A DNA stretch of 64,000 nucleotides from Rhodospirillum rubrum ATCC 11170 (GCF_000013085.1 NC_007643.1:2737501-2801500); one strand, 5' to 3'; numbered from the stretch's first letter, positions 9,594-20,113 are shown. A program made the numbers and translations. Notes: generated from the letters alone by a model not told the origin.

Positions 9594-10624
9594 CTCCTGC
9601 GATCCCCACCGCGCATTCCCCCCTGCCGGGGACCGAGGCCGTGATGCCGGTTCTCGAGGCCCAGGGGCTGACCAAGCGCTATTCGGTGGCCCGTGGTCCC
9701 TTCAAGGACGACGCCACCGTCCACGCCCTGACCGATGTATCGTTCCGTCTGGCGCCGGGCCGCACCCTGGCCGTCGTCGGTGAATCGGGCTGCGGAAAAT
9801 CGACCCTCGCCCGTCAGGTCACCCTGATCGAGGAGCCGAGCGAAGGAACCTTGCGGATCAATGGCAAGGCCGTGGCCTTTGCCGACGAGGCCGCCGTCAA
9901 GGACGCGCGGCGCAGCGTCCAGATCGTTTTCCAAGATCCCTATGGCTCGCTCAATCCGCGCTGGAAGGTGCGGACCATCCTGGACGAGCCGCTGGCGATC
10001 AACACCACCCTGGGCGCGGCCGAGCGGCGCGAAAAGGTCGCCGAGATGATGGCCCGGGTCGGGCTGCGTCCCGAATTCGCCACCCGCTATCCCCATATGT
10101 TTTCCGGCGGTCAGCGCCAGCGCATCGCCATCGCCCGCGCCCTGATGCTCAATCCCCGGGTGGTGGTGGCCGACGAGCCGGTTTCGGCGCTCGATGTGTC
10201 GGTGCAGGCCCAGGTGCTGAATTTGCTGATGGATCTTCAGCAGGATTTCGGCGTCGCCTTCCTGTTCATCAGCCACGACCTGTCGGTGGTCCGCCACATC
10301 AGCAACGATCTGATGGTGATGTATCTGGGGCGGGTGGTCGAGATGGGCCCCAAGGAGGCGATCTTCGGCGCCCCGGCCCACCCCTATACCCAGGCGCTGA
10401 TGGCCGCCACCCCCAAGCTTGATCCCGGCGCCCGGCGCAGCCGCGAGCCGCTGAAGGGCGAATTGCCCTCGCCCCTCTCCCCGCCGCCCGGCTGCACCTT
10501 CCACACCCGTTGCCCGCTGGCGGTGGCGATGTGCAAGCAGCAGATCCCGACGCTCCGCCCGGTCGGCGGCCGCGAGGTGGCCTGCCACCGGGCCGAGGAC
10601 GCCTTGGACAGCCCGCGCGTCTAA
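9590..10624 (+). CDS. dppF: Peptide ABC transporter ATP-binding protein (DppF-like)
   Basis: The product is a 344-residue ATPase and the second nucleotide-binding subunit. Walker [10 protein letters not shown], signature [15 protein letters not shown], Walker [13 protein letters not shown] and [10 protein letters not shown] are all present. The C-terminal extension with [15 protein letters not shown] matches the OppF/DppF family. The first ~20 residues before [13 protein letters not shown] are not conserved, so an internal start at that Met is possible; the ATGA overlap with dppD favours the start given. It ends 16 nt before the convergent kinase gene. Confidence 0.9.
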
Positions 10625-10640
10625 CCGATCGGCTTCTCCA

Positions 10641-13600
10641 TCACCCGGCGGGCTCTTTCGCATAAGGGCCCGCCATCGCGTCCAGGTGGGAGGACAACGC
10701 CTCCAGCGAGGCGGCGAGCAGCGCGCGCATCTGGTCGCAGAGCGCCTGATCGCGACGCAAGGCATCCAGGGTGCCCGGACCGTCCTCGCGCAAGCGTTCC
10801 TCCCACAGGGCGGCGTGACTGGCCAGGGCGACGGCGCCCATCGATGCGGCGCTTCCTTTGATCGTATGGAAGGCCATCGACAGGGCGGACCAGTCGCCGC
10901 GACCGATCAGATCCTCGATCTCGTCAAGAAGCTCCCCGGTCCGCTCGGCGAAAGTCGGCAGCAGGCGGCGCAGAAGATCCACCTGCCCGCCAAGCCGCTC
11001 GGCGATCGAGTCCAGGTCTTCAAGCAAGGGCTCGTCCGACGGGACCTCCCTCCCCGTCCCGCCCATCGGCGATGGAGGGGCGATCGGTTCGCCTTCCGTC
11101 ATCCCTTCCGTCATCAAGGACACCAGCACGTCGATGGTGGCGGTGATGTCGATGGGCTTGCCGACATGCTCGGTCATGCCCGCGGCAAGACAGGCCTCGC
11201 GGTCGGCGCGCGAGGCGTTCGCCGTCATCGCGACAATCGGCAAGGCTTTGAAGCGGGCATCGGCACGGATGCGCCGCGTCGCTTCGAAGCCATCGATATC
11301 GGGCATCTGGATATCCATCAGCACGGCGTCGTAAGCGATCTCGCCCCGCAAAACCATCATCACCCCGCGTTCCCCGCCTTCGGCCAGATCGATCTCGGCC
11401 CCGGCGCCGGCCAGAAGCTCGGCCGCCACTTGGCGATTGATGGCGTTATCCTCGACGACCAACAAACGGCGCCCGGCCAGGGGCGTTGGCAAACCGCGGG
11501 GCGCCAGGGCGGTCGCCTCGCCCTCCGAGGTGGCCCGATCCCGCCGAAGCAAGGCGTCTCGCAGTTGCCCCGGGGTGACCGGCTTGGTCAAAACCGCATC
11601 AAACGGCGCATCGCCGGTTTGCTCGGCCAAACTCAAGACATCGCGGCCATAGGCGGTCACCATGATGATGGACTGGGGACACAGCGTCACTCCCATCTCG
11701 CGCAGGATCCGGGCGGTGGTCAGTCCGTCGACTTCGGGCATGCGCCAGTCGAGAAGCACGGCGTCATAGGGGCGCCCGGCCGCGTCGGCGGCGACGATCC
11801 GCGCCTTGGTCTCCGCGCTCTCTTGCACAAGATCGCAGTCATAGCCAAGGCCCTGGACGGTTTGGGCGAGAATGCCGCCCGCCACCGGATTGTCCTCGAC
11901 GACAAGAACGCGCAAGGGTCTGCCGCTTTCCGCACTTTCGGAGCCCTCGCCGCTAACAGGCAAGGTGATATCAAACCAGAAGCGGCTCCCCCGCCCCGGC
12001 TGGCTTTCCACCCGCAACACGCCGCCCATCCGCTCGACAAGATGACGGGTGATGGTCAGCCCCAGACCACTGCCGCCGAACCGCCGGGTCGTCGAGGTCT
12101 CGGCCTGCTCGAACGCGCCAAAGATGCTGGCCAATTGGTCGGCCGCGATGCCGATCCCCGTATCGCTGACGGCCATCCGCATCGTCAGGCGGTCGTCCTC
12201 GCGGGCCAGCACACCGACGGAGACGATCACCTGCCCCTGATCGGTGAACTTCAGGGCGTTGCCGGCGAGATTGAGCAAGACCTGTCGCAGGCGCAGGTCA
12301 TCGCCGATGAAGCTGTCGGGCAAATGGGGGGCGATATCGAACAGCACCTCCACCCCTTTGTCGCCATAACTGCCCGACAGCACCACCGCCAGATCGCGCA
12401 AAACCGTTTCCAGGCGGAAGGGATGGGGCTCGAGATGAAGCTTTCCGGCCTCGATCTTCGAGAAATCCAGGATGTCGTTCAGCAATCCCAGAAGAGAGCC
12501 GGCGGCCGAATGCGCCTTGCAGACATAATCGGCCTGATGGGGGGTGAGCGCCGTGCGTTGAACCAGGGTCAGCATGCCGAGAATGGCGTTCATCGGCGTT
12601 CTGATCTCATGGCTCATATTCGCCAGGAATTGCCCCTTCACGACGCTCGCCTCTTCGGCGGCCTGTTTGGCCAGAACAAGGGCGCGTTCGAACTCCTTGC
12701 GCCGACTGACATCCTGGGCCACGCCCAGATAGCCGGCGATCCGGCCATCGTCTTCGCGAATGGCGGTCACCACCAAAAGCACCTCAAGATGGCCGCCGTC
12801 CTTGCGGACATAGGTCCATTCCTGGGCCTCAACGCCATCGCGTTCGGATCTGTGGACGAAAACCCGGAATCCTTCGATCGGAACGCCGAATTCATCGCTC
12901 AGACTCCGCCCCCGCTCGGCGACTTGGTCGGCAAGGTGGATCAAAGCCGGCGTTTGTTTTCCGACCATCTCCTCGGCCGAATAGCCAAGCAGCTTTTCGG
13001 CCCCGCTGTTGAAAATGGTGATCACGCCATCGGGATCGGTGGCGATGATCGAAAACTCCCGCGCCGAGGCCAGAACACTGCGCAGCAAGGTGTTGCTGCG
13101 ATTGCGCTCCGCCTCGGCTTTCTTGCGATCGGTGATATCGATGCGCAGCGCCACATAGCGGTCGATGCTTCCGTCCTCGCCGAAAAACGGCGTCAGAACG
13201 CTGTCCAACCAATAAAGGGCGCCGTCTTTCGCCTTGTTGCAGACTTCTCCACGCCAGCTGCCGCCCGCCGAGATCGTCGCCCACACGTCAGCCCAGAACG
13301 TTTTATCATGAAGACCGGAATTCATAATCCGGTGATCAAGTCCAAGAAGCTCGTCTTTCGTATAACCCATCAATTTACAGAAATTATCATTGATACTAAT
13401 GATATTTCCATTCCGATCGGTGATTGAACACAGCAGTTGTTCATCGATCGTTCGCAGCAACGCTTCATTCTCGCGCAAAGCCGCGTCTAGCTTTTGGCGC
13501 CCCTCGACCAGTTCGCTGACATCATGAACAAGGGCGTAGAATCCCAAAACCTCGCCGTCGACGACATCGGGAATATAATGGGCCAGGGAATGGCGAACGC

Positions 13601-15323
13601 CCTGGCCATTGGGCCGGGGGATCATTCTTTCGAAGGTCTGCGGTTGGCCGCGCAAAACGGCCTCGATAAAGGGACGATTGGCCGTGAACAACGCCTCGCC
13701 CAACAGGGAGCGCATGGACTTGCCGATCAGACCGCTCGGATCGACATTGAACCACGAACAATAGGCCCGATTGGCGATATGACAGTGCAGATCCCGATCC
13801 CAATAGCCAATCATCGAGGGCACGGAATCCAAAACGGTCTGTAAGGCGCGGCGGGCCTTTTCAAGCTCCGCGGTCCGGCTGGCGACCTGTTTTTCCAATT
13901 GGGCATTGAACTCGAGCAACGATTGCTCGGCCGCTTTTCGCTTGCGGATATCACGGATCAGATTGGCGACGCCCACGACGTGCCCCAGTCTATCGTGGAC
14001 CGGACAAGCGGTCATCGACACATCGAACAGATGACCGTCGGCGTGGATCCTCTGGGTATCGAAGGCCATGACGGCCTCTCCCGAAAGCGCCGACAAAACG
14101 ATGCTCTGGTTTTCGGCCATCCGATCGGCCGGAATCAGCAAGGGAGCGAGCGCTTTGCCGATCACCTCGGGCGCCTTATAGCCAAACAGGGCTTCCGCCG
14201 CCCGGTTCCAGCCAACGATCGTGCCATCAAGCGCCTCGCCGATGATGGCGTCGCCGCTGTTCTCGACGATCGTGGACAAACGGGCCTGGGCCTGGGCGAT
14301 TTCCCGGCGACGGGCTTGGTTAAGGCCGATCACGGCGGCGAAGCCGGCGGCCAAAATCGACGCGCCGATGCCCAGCGACACGACGACCCAAGGGGCGATC
14401 CGTTGGACCGCGTGACCATAGGCCGGGCTCACCGTGACCGAGATTTCCCAGACCCGCCCGAAAATCGAGCGGGTCAACGTTTTCGTCACACACTCCGCCG
14501 CCGCGCAGTCGGTATTGGAGGTGAAGACCGTCTCGGCCTCGGCCGGATTGGTGACGTCGCGCAGGGTCAGCGCCAGGCGATCCTGGTTAGGGACCAGTCC
14601 GCTCAGAACCTCGGGCATGTTGAGCGGCGCATAGCTCCAGCCAAAAGCCTGGGCCCGACGCTCGGCAAGGGTTTCGGGGGTCGACAAGGTGCGATAGATG
14701 GGCAGGAGGATAAGGAAGGACTGGGATTTGTCGCCGCTCGCCTGCACCAGGGTGATCGGGCCGGTCAAGCGCACCTGCCCGGTGTCGATCGCCGCTAGGG
14801 CCGCCTCCCGCCGGTTCTTTTCCGACGCGATGTCCAGGCCGACCGCCTTAAGATTGCGTTGGGCCGGTTCTATATACTGAATAACGAACCGCTCACCCTC
14901 GTGGGGGGTGAATTGGGCGATGGCGAAATCGGGCCAGCCATCGGCACGGGCCTCGGCAAGGAACCGCTCCTCGCGGTCCGCCGGCACGCGGCGGATGAAG
15001 CCAAATCCCCGCGCCCCGGGAAATTCCGCGCCGATATCGCGGGTTTTGGAGTACCCCCGGAAAACCTCTCGCGTAATGCCCCTCTCGCCAAAGGTGACGA
15101 TCACCCCCCGGGCGCCCCGCAAGCCGTATTGATAGAGCGTGATCCGCTCGGCGATGGCGTCGGACAGGCGCGTCAATTCAAGCGACGCCGCCGTTTCAGC
15201 CAATTCCGCGTTGCGCTGCGTCACCCACCAGACGGCAAAACCGCTCAGTCCGATCCCCGCCAGCACCGCGCCCACGATCCACCACCACACAATGCGCCTG
15301 CCAAGGCCGGTCGTCCCTGTCAT
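10641..15323 (-). CDS. CHASE/multi-PAS hybrid sensor histidine kinase with two receivers and Hpt
   Basis: The product is a 1560-residue inner-membrane hybrid kinase. Order: a transmembrane helix near residues 12-35; a periplasmic CHASE-type domain (about 70-290, with GVIVTFGERGITREVF and GFGFIRRVP); a second helix near 313-338; four PAS domains (about 350-465, 500-610, 640-750, 755-875); HisKA with phospho-acceptor His905 in NMSHEIRTPMN; an HATPase with GSGLGLTITRHLVE; receiver 1 with Asp1192 (LDWRMPE); receiver 2 with Asp1337 (MDIQMPDIDG); and a C-terminal Hpt with His1486 (FHTIKGSAASMGA). All relay residues are intact, so it can run a full His-Asp-His phosphorelay. No dedicated output regulator is adjacent. 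DNA for PAS3 is markedly AT-richer than the rest (see findings). The ligand is unknown; CHASE domains bind small molecules. Confidence 0.92.
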   Translation of the reverse strand: MTGTTGLGRRIVWWWIVGAVLAGIGLSGFAVWWVTQRNAELAETAASLELTRLSDAIAERITLYQYGLRGARGVIVTFGERGITREVFRGYSKTRDIGAEFPGARGFGFIRRVPADREERFLAEARADGWPDFAIAQFTPHEGERFVIQYIEPAQRNLKAVGLDIASEKNRREAALAAIDTGQVRLTGPITLVQASGDKSQSFLILLPIYRTLSTPETLAERRAQAFGWSYAPLNMPEVLSGLVPNQDRLALTLRDVTNPAEAETVFTSNTDCAAAECVTKTLTRSIFGRVWEISVTVSPAYGHAVQRIAPWVVVSLGIGASILAAGFAAVIGLNQARRREIAQAQARLSTIVENSGDAIIGEALDGTIVGWNRAAEALFGYKAPEVIGKALAPLLIPADRMAENQSIVLSALSGEAVMAFDTQRIHADGHLFDVSMTACPVHDRLGHVVGVANLIRDIRKRKAAEQSLLEFNAQLEKQVASRTAELEKARRALQTVLDSVPSMIGYWDRDLHCHIANRAYCSWFNVDPSGLIGKSMRSLLGEALFTANRPFIEAVLRGQPQTFERMIPRPNGQGVRHSLAHYIPDVVDGEVLGFYALVHDVSELVEGRQKLDAALRENEALLRTIDEQLLCSITDRNGNIISINDNFCKLMGYTKDELLGLDHRIMNSGLHDKTFWADVWATISAGGSWRGEVCNKAKDGALYWLDSVLTPFFGEDGSIDRYVALRIDITDRKKAEAERNRSNTLLRSVLASAREFSIIATDPDGVITIFNSGAEKLLGYSAEEMVGKQTPALIHLADQVAERGRSLSDEFGVPIEGFRVFVHRSERDGVEAQEWTYVRKDGGHLEVLLVVTAIREDDGRIAGYLGVAQDVSRRKEFERALVLAKQAAEEASVVKGQFLANMSHEIRTPMNAILGMLTLVQRTALTPHQADYVCKAHSAAGSLLGLLNDILDFSKIEAGKLHLEPHPFRLETVLRDLAVVLSGSYGDKGVEVLFDIAPHLPDSFIGDDLRLRQVLLNLAGNALKFTDQGQVIVSVGVLAREDDRLTMRMAVSDTGIGIAADQLASIFGAFEQAETSTTRRFGGSGLGLTITRHLVERMGGVLRVESQPGRGSRFWFDITLPVSGEGSESAESGRPLRVLVVEDNPVAGGILAQTVQGLGYDCDLVQESAETKARIVAADAAGRPYDAVLLDWRMPEVDGLTTARILREMGVTLCPQSIIMVTAYGRDVLSLAEQTGDAPFDAVLTKPVTPGQLRDALLRRDRATSEGEATALAPRGLPTPLAGRRLLVVEDNAINRQVAAELLAGAGAEIDLAEGGERGVMMVLRGEIAYDAVLMDIQMPDIDGFEATRRIRADARFKALPIVAMTANASRADREACLAAGMTEHVGKPIDITATIDVLVSLMTEGMTEGEPIAPPSPMGGTGREVPSDEPLLEDLDSIAERLGGQVDLLRRLLPTFAERTGELLDEIEDLIGRGDWSALSMAFHTIKGSAASMGAVALASHAALWEERLREDGPGTLDALRRDQALCDQMRALLAASLEALSSHLDAMAGPYAKEPAG

Positions 15324-15466
15324 GCCCGTCTCCGTTCAATGGCCGCCGCCTGACGGGGACGACCCATAGAGACTGTGAGATGGGAATGGTGGGGTTTGCA
15401 GACCAGAAGGCGGGCGGTTATTGAGCGACGGATAAACCGGCGCCCGCCGCGCGCCGCAATCGGGCG

Positions 15467-15487
15467 GCGAACGGCGAACGGCGAACG
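15467..15487. repeat. Three tandem copies of GCGAACG
   Basis: Three perfect 7-bp units (15467-15473, 15474-15480, 15481-15487) stand just past the 3' end of msrA. The tract lies outside coding sequence. It could vary in length by slippage, but no functional link is seen. Confidence 0.6.
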
Positions 15488-15495
15488 GGCAGGAG

Positions 15496-15978
15496 TTAAT
15501 GACAGGCCGGGGCGACGCCGGTGCGGGCCCGTTGTTTGTCGATATAGCGCTGGTGATACTCTTCGGCCGGCCAGAAGGGGCCGGCGGGTTCGATGCGGGT
15601 GGCGATGGCCCGCGACAGGGCGCCCGACTGTTCAAGCCGGGCGCGGCTGGCCCCGGCGGCGGCTTCCTGGCCGGCGTCGTGATAGAAGATGGCGCTGCGG
15701 TACTGATCGCCGATATCGGGCCCCTGGCGGTCGACCTGGGTCGGATCATGGGCGGCCCAGAACACGTCCAGCAACTGTTCGTAGGTCACTTTATCGGGAT
15801 CGTAATCAACGCGCACCGCTTCGGCATGGCCGGTATCGCCGGCGCAGACCTGACGGTAGGTCGGTTCCTTGAAATGCCCGCCGGTATAACCGACGGTCGT
15901 GCCGGTTACCCCGGGGATCTTGCGGAAGGTTTCTTCCACGCCCCAGAAGCAGCCGGCGGCGAAGGTTGCGGTAGCCAT
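15496..15978 (-). CDS. msrA: Peptide-methionine (S)-S-oxide reductase MsrA
   Basis: The product is a 160-residue cytosolic repair enzyme that reduces methionine-S-sulfoxide in proteins. The catalytic motif GCFWG lies at residues 9-13 of the chosen start, with the nucleophilic Cys10, and the family segments [27 protein letters not shown] and GDQYRSAIF follow. The start at 15978 is favoured by GGAG 9 nt upstream; an in-frame upstream ATG would add 22 unconserved residues. The C-terminus is short and ends RTGVAPACH, which may carry a resolving Cys. The next gene upstream is only about 55 nt away on the same strand. Confidence 0.93.
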
Positions 15979-16033
15979 GGTGAAAGCTCTCCTCGAAAGC
16001 GGGTGGGGCCGAGCGGCTTTCCTCAACATGGGG

Positions 16034-16843
16034 TTAGGCGGCATCCTCGGACAAGACGTCGGCGCCCTCGAAGCGGAACCAGGCCATCAAAGGCAGGTGA
16101 TCGCTGGCGACGCGCGTTCCTTCGGTGCGGATCACCTGATGGTTTTCCAGATGCAGATCGCCGGTGGCCAGGATGCGGTCGAACATCATCGTCGGCAGGG
16201 CCGAAGGGTAGGTCTGGCCGGTCACCCCGCCGGGCAACAGGCGGTGCAGGCGCTGCATGGCCGGGCTGGTCCGCCGCCAATGATTGAGATCGCCGCAAAC
16301 CAGCGCCGGACCACGCCAGCCGTCCAGCAGCCGCAGGCCGATCCGCCGGATCTGGATGCGGCGCTCCAAAGGGATCAGCCCCAGGTGGACATTGATCAGC
16401 CGCACCGACCGCCCCTTGACGCGGATGCGCGCATCGATACCGCCGCGCGGCGAGTGATAGGGCAGGCTGAGGTCAAGGGGCGCCACCGATTCAACGGGAT
16501 GGCGCGACAAGATAGCATTGCCGAAATGGGCGTTGGCATGGTGACGGACCAGCCCGGGGATCACCGTATAGCCGGTTTCGCGTTCCAGAAAGGCGAACTG
16601 GTCAAAGCCACTGGGGCCGCGCAGGGCCCATCCCACTTCCTGCAGGCCGATCACATCGGCATCAAGGGCGCGGATCGCCTGGGCCACCCGATCGGGACGG
16701 AAGGCGCCATCCGTCCCCAGACAGGAATGAATGTTATAGGTGGCGATGGCGAAGCCGGTGTCGGGATCGTCCTTGCCGGCCGTGATCTTGGTAAGGGTCA
16801 CCCGCTCTGCCCCGGAAAAACCATGGAGGATCGTGGAGAACAA
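16034..16843 (-). CDS. Endonuclease/exonuclease/phosphatase family protein
   Basis: The product is a 269-residue protein of the EEP (DNase I-like) superfamily. Family motifs are [13 protein letters not shown] (first Asn), [10 protein letters not shown] (metal-binding Glu), [15 protein letters not shown] (catalytic Asp and Asn) and [10 protein letters not shown] (terminal Asp-His pair). All catalytic positions are present, so an active phosphoesterase is expected. The substrate cannot be read from the sequence: it could be DNA, a phospholipid head group or a sugar phosphate. No signal peptide or membrane segment is seen. Start choice is moderately sure; the first ~28 residues before [10 protein letters not shown] are not conserved. 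Confidence 0.82.
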
Positions 16844-16866
16844 CGCTCTGCTTTTTTATCGAGTTC

Positions 16867-16914
16867 AGATCAAATGATCCGCGTTACCGGATCGCCTTTA
16901 CCCCGGTTTGATCT
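16867..16914. terminator. Nested hairpin at the 3' end of hspQ
   Basis: AGATCAAA (16867-16874) pairs with TTTGATCT (16907-16914), and inside them GATCCG (16876-16881) pairs with CGGATC (16888-16893). The right arm overlaps the hspQ TAG stop (16915-16913). There is no T-run, so terminator function is inferred only from position. Confidence 0.35.
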
Positions 16915-17242
16915 AATGGGGCCGCAGGGTGCGGCTAATGTAGACCCCATCTTTGCGGGCGTCGAACATTTCGGCCAATTCCGGGTGCTGAACCGGCCGG
17001 GGATTGTCCTCGGCAAGCAGGTTTTGTTCCGAAACGTAAGCGGTATATGTGCTTTCACCATTCTCGGCGAGAAGGTGATAGAACGGCTGATCCCGGGCGG
17101 GCCGAATATCCTCCGGGATGGCATCGTACCATTCCTCGGTATTGTTGAAAACCGGATCGACATCGAAGATCACGCCGCGAAAGGGATAAACCCGATGGCG
17201 CACCACTTGACCAATCCGATATTTGGCGACACGCATGGCCAT
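16913..17242 (-). CDS. hspQ: Heat shock protein HspQ
   Basis: The product is a 109-residue protein of the HspQ (YccV-like) family. The diagnostic run is AKYRIGQVVRHRVYPFRGVI followed by FDVDPVF, EEWYDAIP, PFYHLLAENGESTYTAYVSEQNLL and ISRTLRPH. In enterobacteria HspQ is a heat-induced protein that binds hemimethylated DNA weakly and acts as a specificity factor and substrate of the Lon protease. Here the length is normal. A second Met two codons in could be the true start. It is transcribed divergently from hrpB. Confidence 0.88.
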   Translation of the reverse strand: MAMRVAKYRIGQVVRHRVYPFRGVIFDVDPVFNNTEEWYDAIPEDIRPARDQPFYHLLAENGESTYTAYVSEQNLLAEDNPRPVQHPELAEMFDARKDGVYISRTLRPH

Positions 17243-17428
17243 GGGATAAACCCGCCCTTTATCCTGGAGCGCTAACCGCCAAAGCCGCTGACGACTTCCC
17301 GGCGATACCCCCGCTCCGCACCGCCACTCTCACCCGGTGGCTCCGGATCCCCGTTTACCATGAACGGGGTCTGGGCCGATATGGATCCTTCAAGACTGCT
17401 CCGCACTGAGCGTGAACGCAAGGCCGTG

Positions 17429-19963
17429 ATGCCCCCATTCTCCCCTGGGCCTTTGCCCATCGACCCCGTATTGCCCGCTTTGCTCGAGGCCCTGGCCAGC
17501 CACGGCCGGGCGGTGCTGATCGCCCCGCCGGGCGCGGGCAAGACCACCCGCGTTCCCCCGGCCCTGCTTGGCGCCTTATGGCTTGGCGGGCAAAAGGTCG
17601 TCATGCTCGAACCGCGCCGGCTGGCCACCCGCGCCGCCGCCCGGCGCATGGCTTTTGAAGCCGGCGAGGCCGTGGGCCAACGCTTCGGCTTCCGGGTTCG
17701 CGGTGAAAGCCGCAGCGGCCCCTTGACCCGGGTCGAGGTGATGACCGAGGGCATCTTGACGCGGCGCATTCAGGACGATCCGGAACTGGCCGGCGTCGGC
17801 TGCGTCATCTTGGATGAATTTCACGAACGCGGCCTTCAGGGCGATCTGGCCTTCGCCCTGTTGCGCGAGATCCAGGGGGCCTTGCGCCCCGATCTGCGCC
17901 TGCTGGTCATGTCGGCCACCCTGGATGGCGCCGCCATCGCCGCGCTGATGGACGACGCGCCGGTGATCGAAAGCCATGGCCGGGCCTTTCCGGTGACGAT
18001 CACCCATGGCGAGCGCCCGGCCGCGCGCGATCTTGGCCCGGCGATGGCGCGCACCATCTTGCGGGCGCTCGAGGACGAGCCGGGCAGCGTTCTCGCCTTC
18101 CTGCCCGGGGAACGCGAGATCGCCGCCGTCGCCGGGGCCCTGGCCAGGGCCTTGCCCGCCGATACGGTCTTGCGCCCGCTTTATGGCGCCCTGCCCCCGG
18201 CCGAACAGGACGCGGCGATCAGTCCTTGTCCGCCCGGCCAACGCAAGGTGGTTCTGGCCACCGATATCGCCGAGACCAGCTTGACCATCGAAGGCGTGCG
18301 CATCGTTGTCGATAGCGGCCTACGCCGCAGCCCGCGCTTTGATCCGCAAACCGGCCTCAGCCGCCTGGACACGGTGCGTATCTCCCAGGCCGGGGCCGAG
18401 CAGCGCCGTGGCCGAGCCGGCCGGCTGGAACCGGGCGTCTGCCTGCGGCTGTGGCCCGAGGCCGAGCACCGCGCCCTACCCGCCCAGGAAACCCCCGAGA
18501 TCCTGGCCGCCGATCTGGCGCCGCTGGCCCTGGAGCTGGCGCGCTGGGGGGCGCGCGACGCCGCCGCCCTATGCTGGCCGACCCCGCCGCCGCCCGGCCC
18601 CCTGGCCCAGGCCCGCGATCTGCTGACCAGCCTGGGGGCCCTGGAGCCGGCGGGGGGCTTGAGCGCCCATGGCGCGGCGATGGCCGCCCTGCCCCTCCAC
18701 CCGCGTCTTGCCCATATGGTGCTGGCCGCCAAGGCCGATGGTGCCGACGACGGCGCCCTCGCCTGCCTGCTCGCCGCCCTGCTTGCCGAACGCGATATCC
18801 TGCGCCCCGGCCCCGGCGCCGCCCGCGACCGCGATCTGACCACCCGCCTGGAGATCCTCATCGGCCAGGGCCGCCGCGCCCCAGCCGGACAGATCCTGCG
18901 CCAGCCAACCCTTGGCGCCGTCCGCGACGAGGCCGCTCGCCTGCGCCAGCTCGCCGGGATCGCCGCCTCGGCCAGCCCCGAGCCGGCGCGCTGCGGCCGG
19001 GTGCTGGCCCGGGCCTATCCCGACCGCATCGCCCAGGCCCGTCCCGGCCAGCCCGGCCGCTTTTTGCTGTCCTCGGGCCGGGGCGCCCTGATCGACGTCG
19101 GCGATCCGTTGGCCGCCGCCGCTTTCCTGGCGGTGGCCGAGGTCGATGGCGCCGGGTCCGAAGCCCGCGTCTTCCTGGCCGCCCCCCTTGATCGCGCCGA
19201 TCTTGAAGAGCTGTTCGACGAGGCACTGCGCCCTTGCGAAACCGTCACCTGGGACCCGCGCGCCGAGGCCGTCGTCGCCCGCGTCGAGCGCCGCCTGGGC
19301 GCCCTGGTCTTTGAAAGCCGCGACCTGCCCGATCGCGCCGACCCGGCCCGGACCACCCCGGCCGTCTGCGCCGGCATCCGCCGTCTGGGATTGGGCTGTC
19401 TGCCATGGACGCGCGAAACCGACCGCCTGCGCGCCCGGGTCGCCTTCCTCCACCGGGTTCATTCCGCCGACGACTGGCCCGATCTGTCCGACGACGCCCT
19501 GCTCGCCAGCCTTGCCGACTGGCTTGGCCCCTGGCTGGACGGCATAACGCGGCGGAGCGCCTTCGCCCGCATCGATCTGATGGCGGCGCTCAAGGCGCTG
19601 ATCGGCTGGCGGCGTCTGGCCGACCTCGACCGGCTGGCGCCGGCGCAGATGGATGTGCCAAGCGGCGTCAAGGTGGCCCTGGATTACGAGGTCCCCGACG
19701 GCCCGGTCCTCGCCGCCCGCGTCCAACAGCTGTTCGGCCTGACCCGCACCCCGGCGGTGCTAGACGGCGGCCATCCGGTGCTGGTCCACCTGCTTTCGCC
19801 GGCCGGCCGGCCGCTGCAGGTCACCCGCGACCTCGCCGGATTCTGGAAGGGCTCCTACGCCGAGGTCCGCAAGGACATGCGCGGACGCTACCCCAAGCAC
19901 CCCTGGCCGGAAGATCCCACCGGGGCCGAGGCGACCAACCGGGTAAAGCCGCGCGGTCAGTAG
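17429..19963 (+). CDS. hrpB: ATP-dependent helicase HrpB
   Basis: The product is an 844-residue DEAH-type helicase. It shows Walker A APPGAGKTTRVP, motif II DEFHERGL (the HrpB form of DEAH), SATL, the motif V region TDIAETSLTIEGVRIVVDSG and motif VI QRRGRAGR. The C-terminal HrpB extension is present, ending in PYFKHPWPEDP-like sequence (RYPKHPWPEDP). The ATG at 17429 gives the usual LPIDPVLPALLEAL N-terminus; in-frame ATGs at 17360 and 17381 would add 23 or 16 unconserved residues. The cellular role of HrpB is poorly defined; it is a nucleic-acid-dependent ATPase related to the RNA helicase HrpA. Confidence 0.9.
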   Translation: MPPFSPGPLPIDPVLPALLEALASHGRAVLIAPPGAGKTTRVPPALLGALWLGGQKVVMLEPRRLATRAAARRMAFEAGEAVGQRFGFRVRGESRSGPLTRVEVMTEGILTRRIQDDPELAGVGCVILDEFHERGLQGDLAFALLREIQGALRPDLRLLVMSATLDGAAIAALMDDAPVIESHGRAFPVTITHGERPAARDLGPAMARTILRALEDEPGSVLAFLPGEREIAAVAGALARALPADTVLRPLYGALPPAEQDAAISPCPPGQRKVVLATDIAETSLTIEGVRIVVDSGLRRSPRFDPQTGLSRLDTVRISQAGAEQRRGRAGRLEPGVCLRLWPEAEHRALPAQETPEILAADLAPLALELARWGARDAAALCWPTPPPPGPLAQARDLLTSLGALEPAGGLSAHGAAMAALPLHPRLAHMVLAAKADGADDGALACLLAALLAERDILRPGPGAARDRDLTTRLEILIGQGRRAPAGQILRQPTLGAVRDEAARLRQLAGIAASASPEPARCGRVLARAYPDRIAQARPGQPGRFLLSSGRGALIDVGDPLAAAAFLAVAEVDGAGSEARVFLAAPLDRADLEELFDEALRPCETVTWDPRAEAVVARVERRLGALVFESRDLPDRADPARTTPAVCAGIRRLGLGCLPWTRETDRLRARVAFLHRVHSADDWPDLSDDALLASLADWLGPWLDGITRRSAFARIDLMAALKALIGWRRLADLDRLAPAQMDVPSGVKVALDYEVPDGPVLAARVQQLFGLTRTPAVLDGGHPVLVHLLSPAGRPLQVTRDLAGFWKGSYAEVRKDMRGRYPKHPWPEDPTGAEATNRVKPRGQ

Positions 19964-20113
19964 GGGTTTTTCGGGCAAAGCCAAGCCCGGTTTGAAGCAG
20001 GGGGGCCATGCGAAAGCAGGGCGTTGTTCAAGCGGGGGGCCTTATGGCTCCATACGCCGCTCCACCATCCGTTTCGACTCGCTCCCTCTCCGACTTCAAG
20101 AAAGCCCCGCCCC

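Noticed and set aside
10686-13427. A 913-codon open frame opposite the hybrid kinase.
   Set aside because: No domain is recognisable, while the opposite strand has a full, motif-rich kinase. It is a GC-bias shadow.
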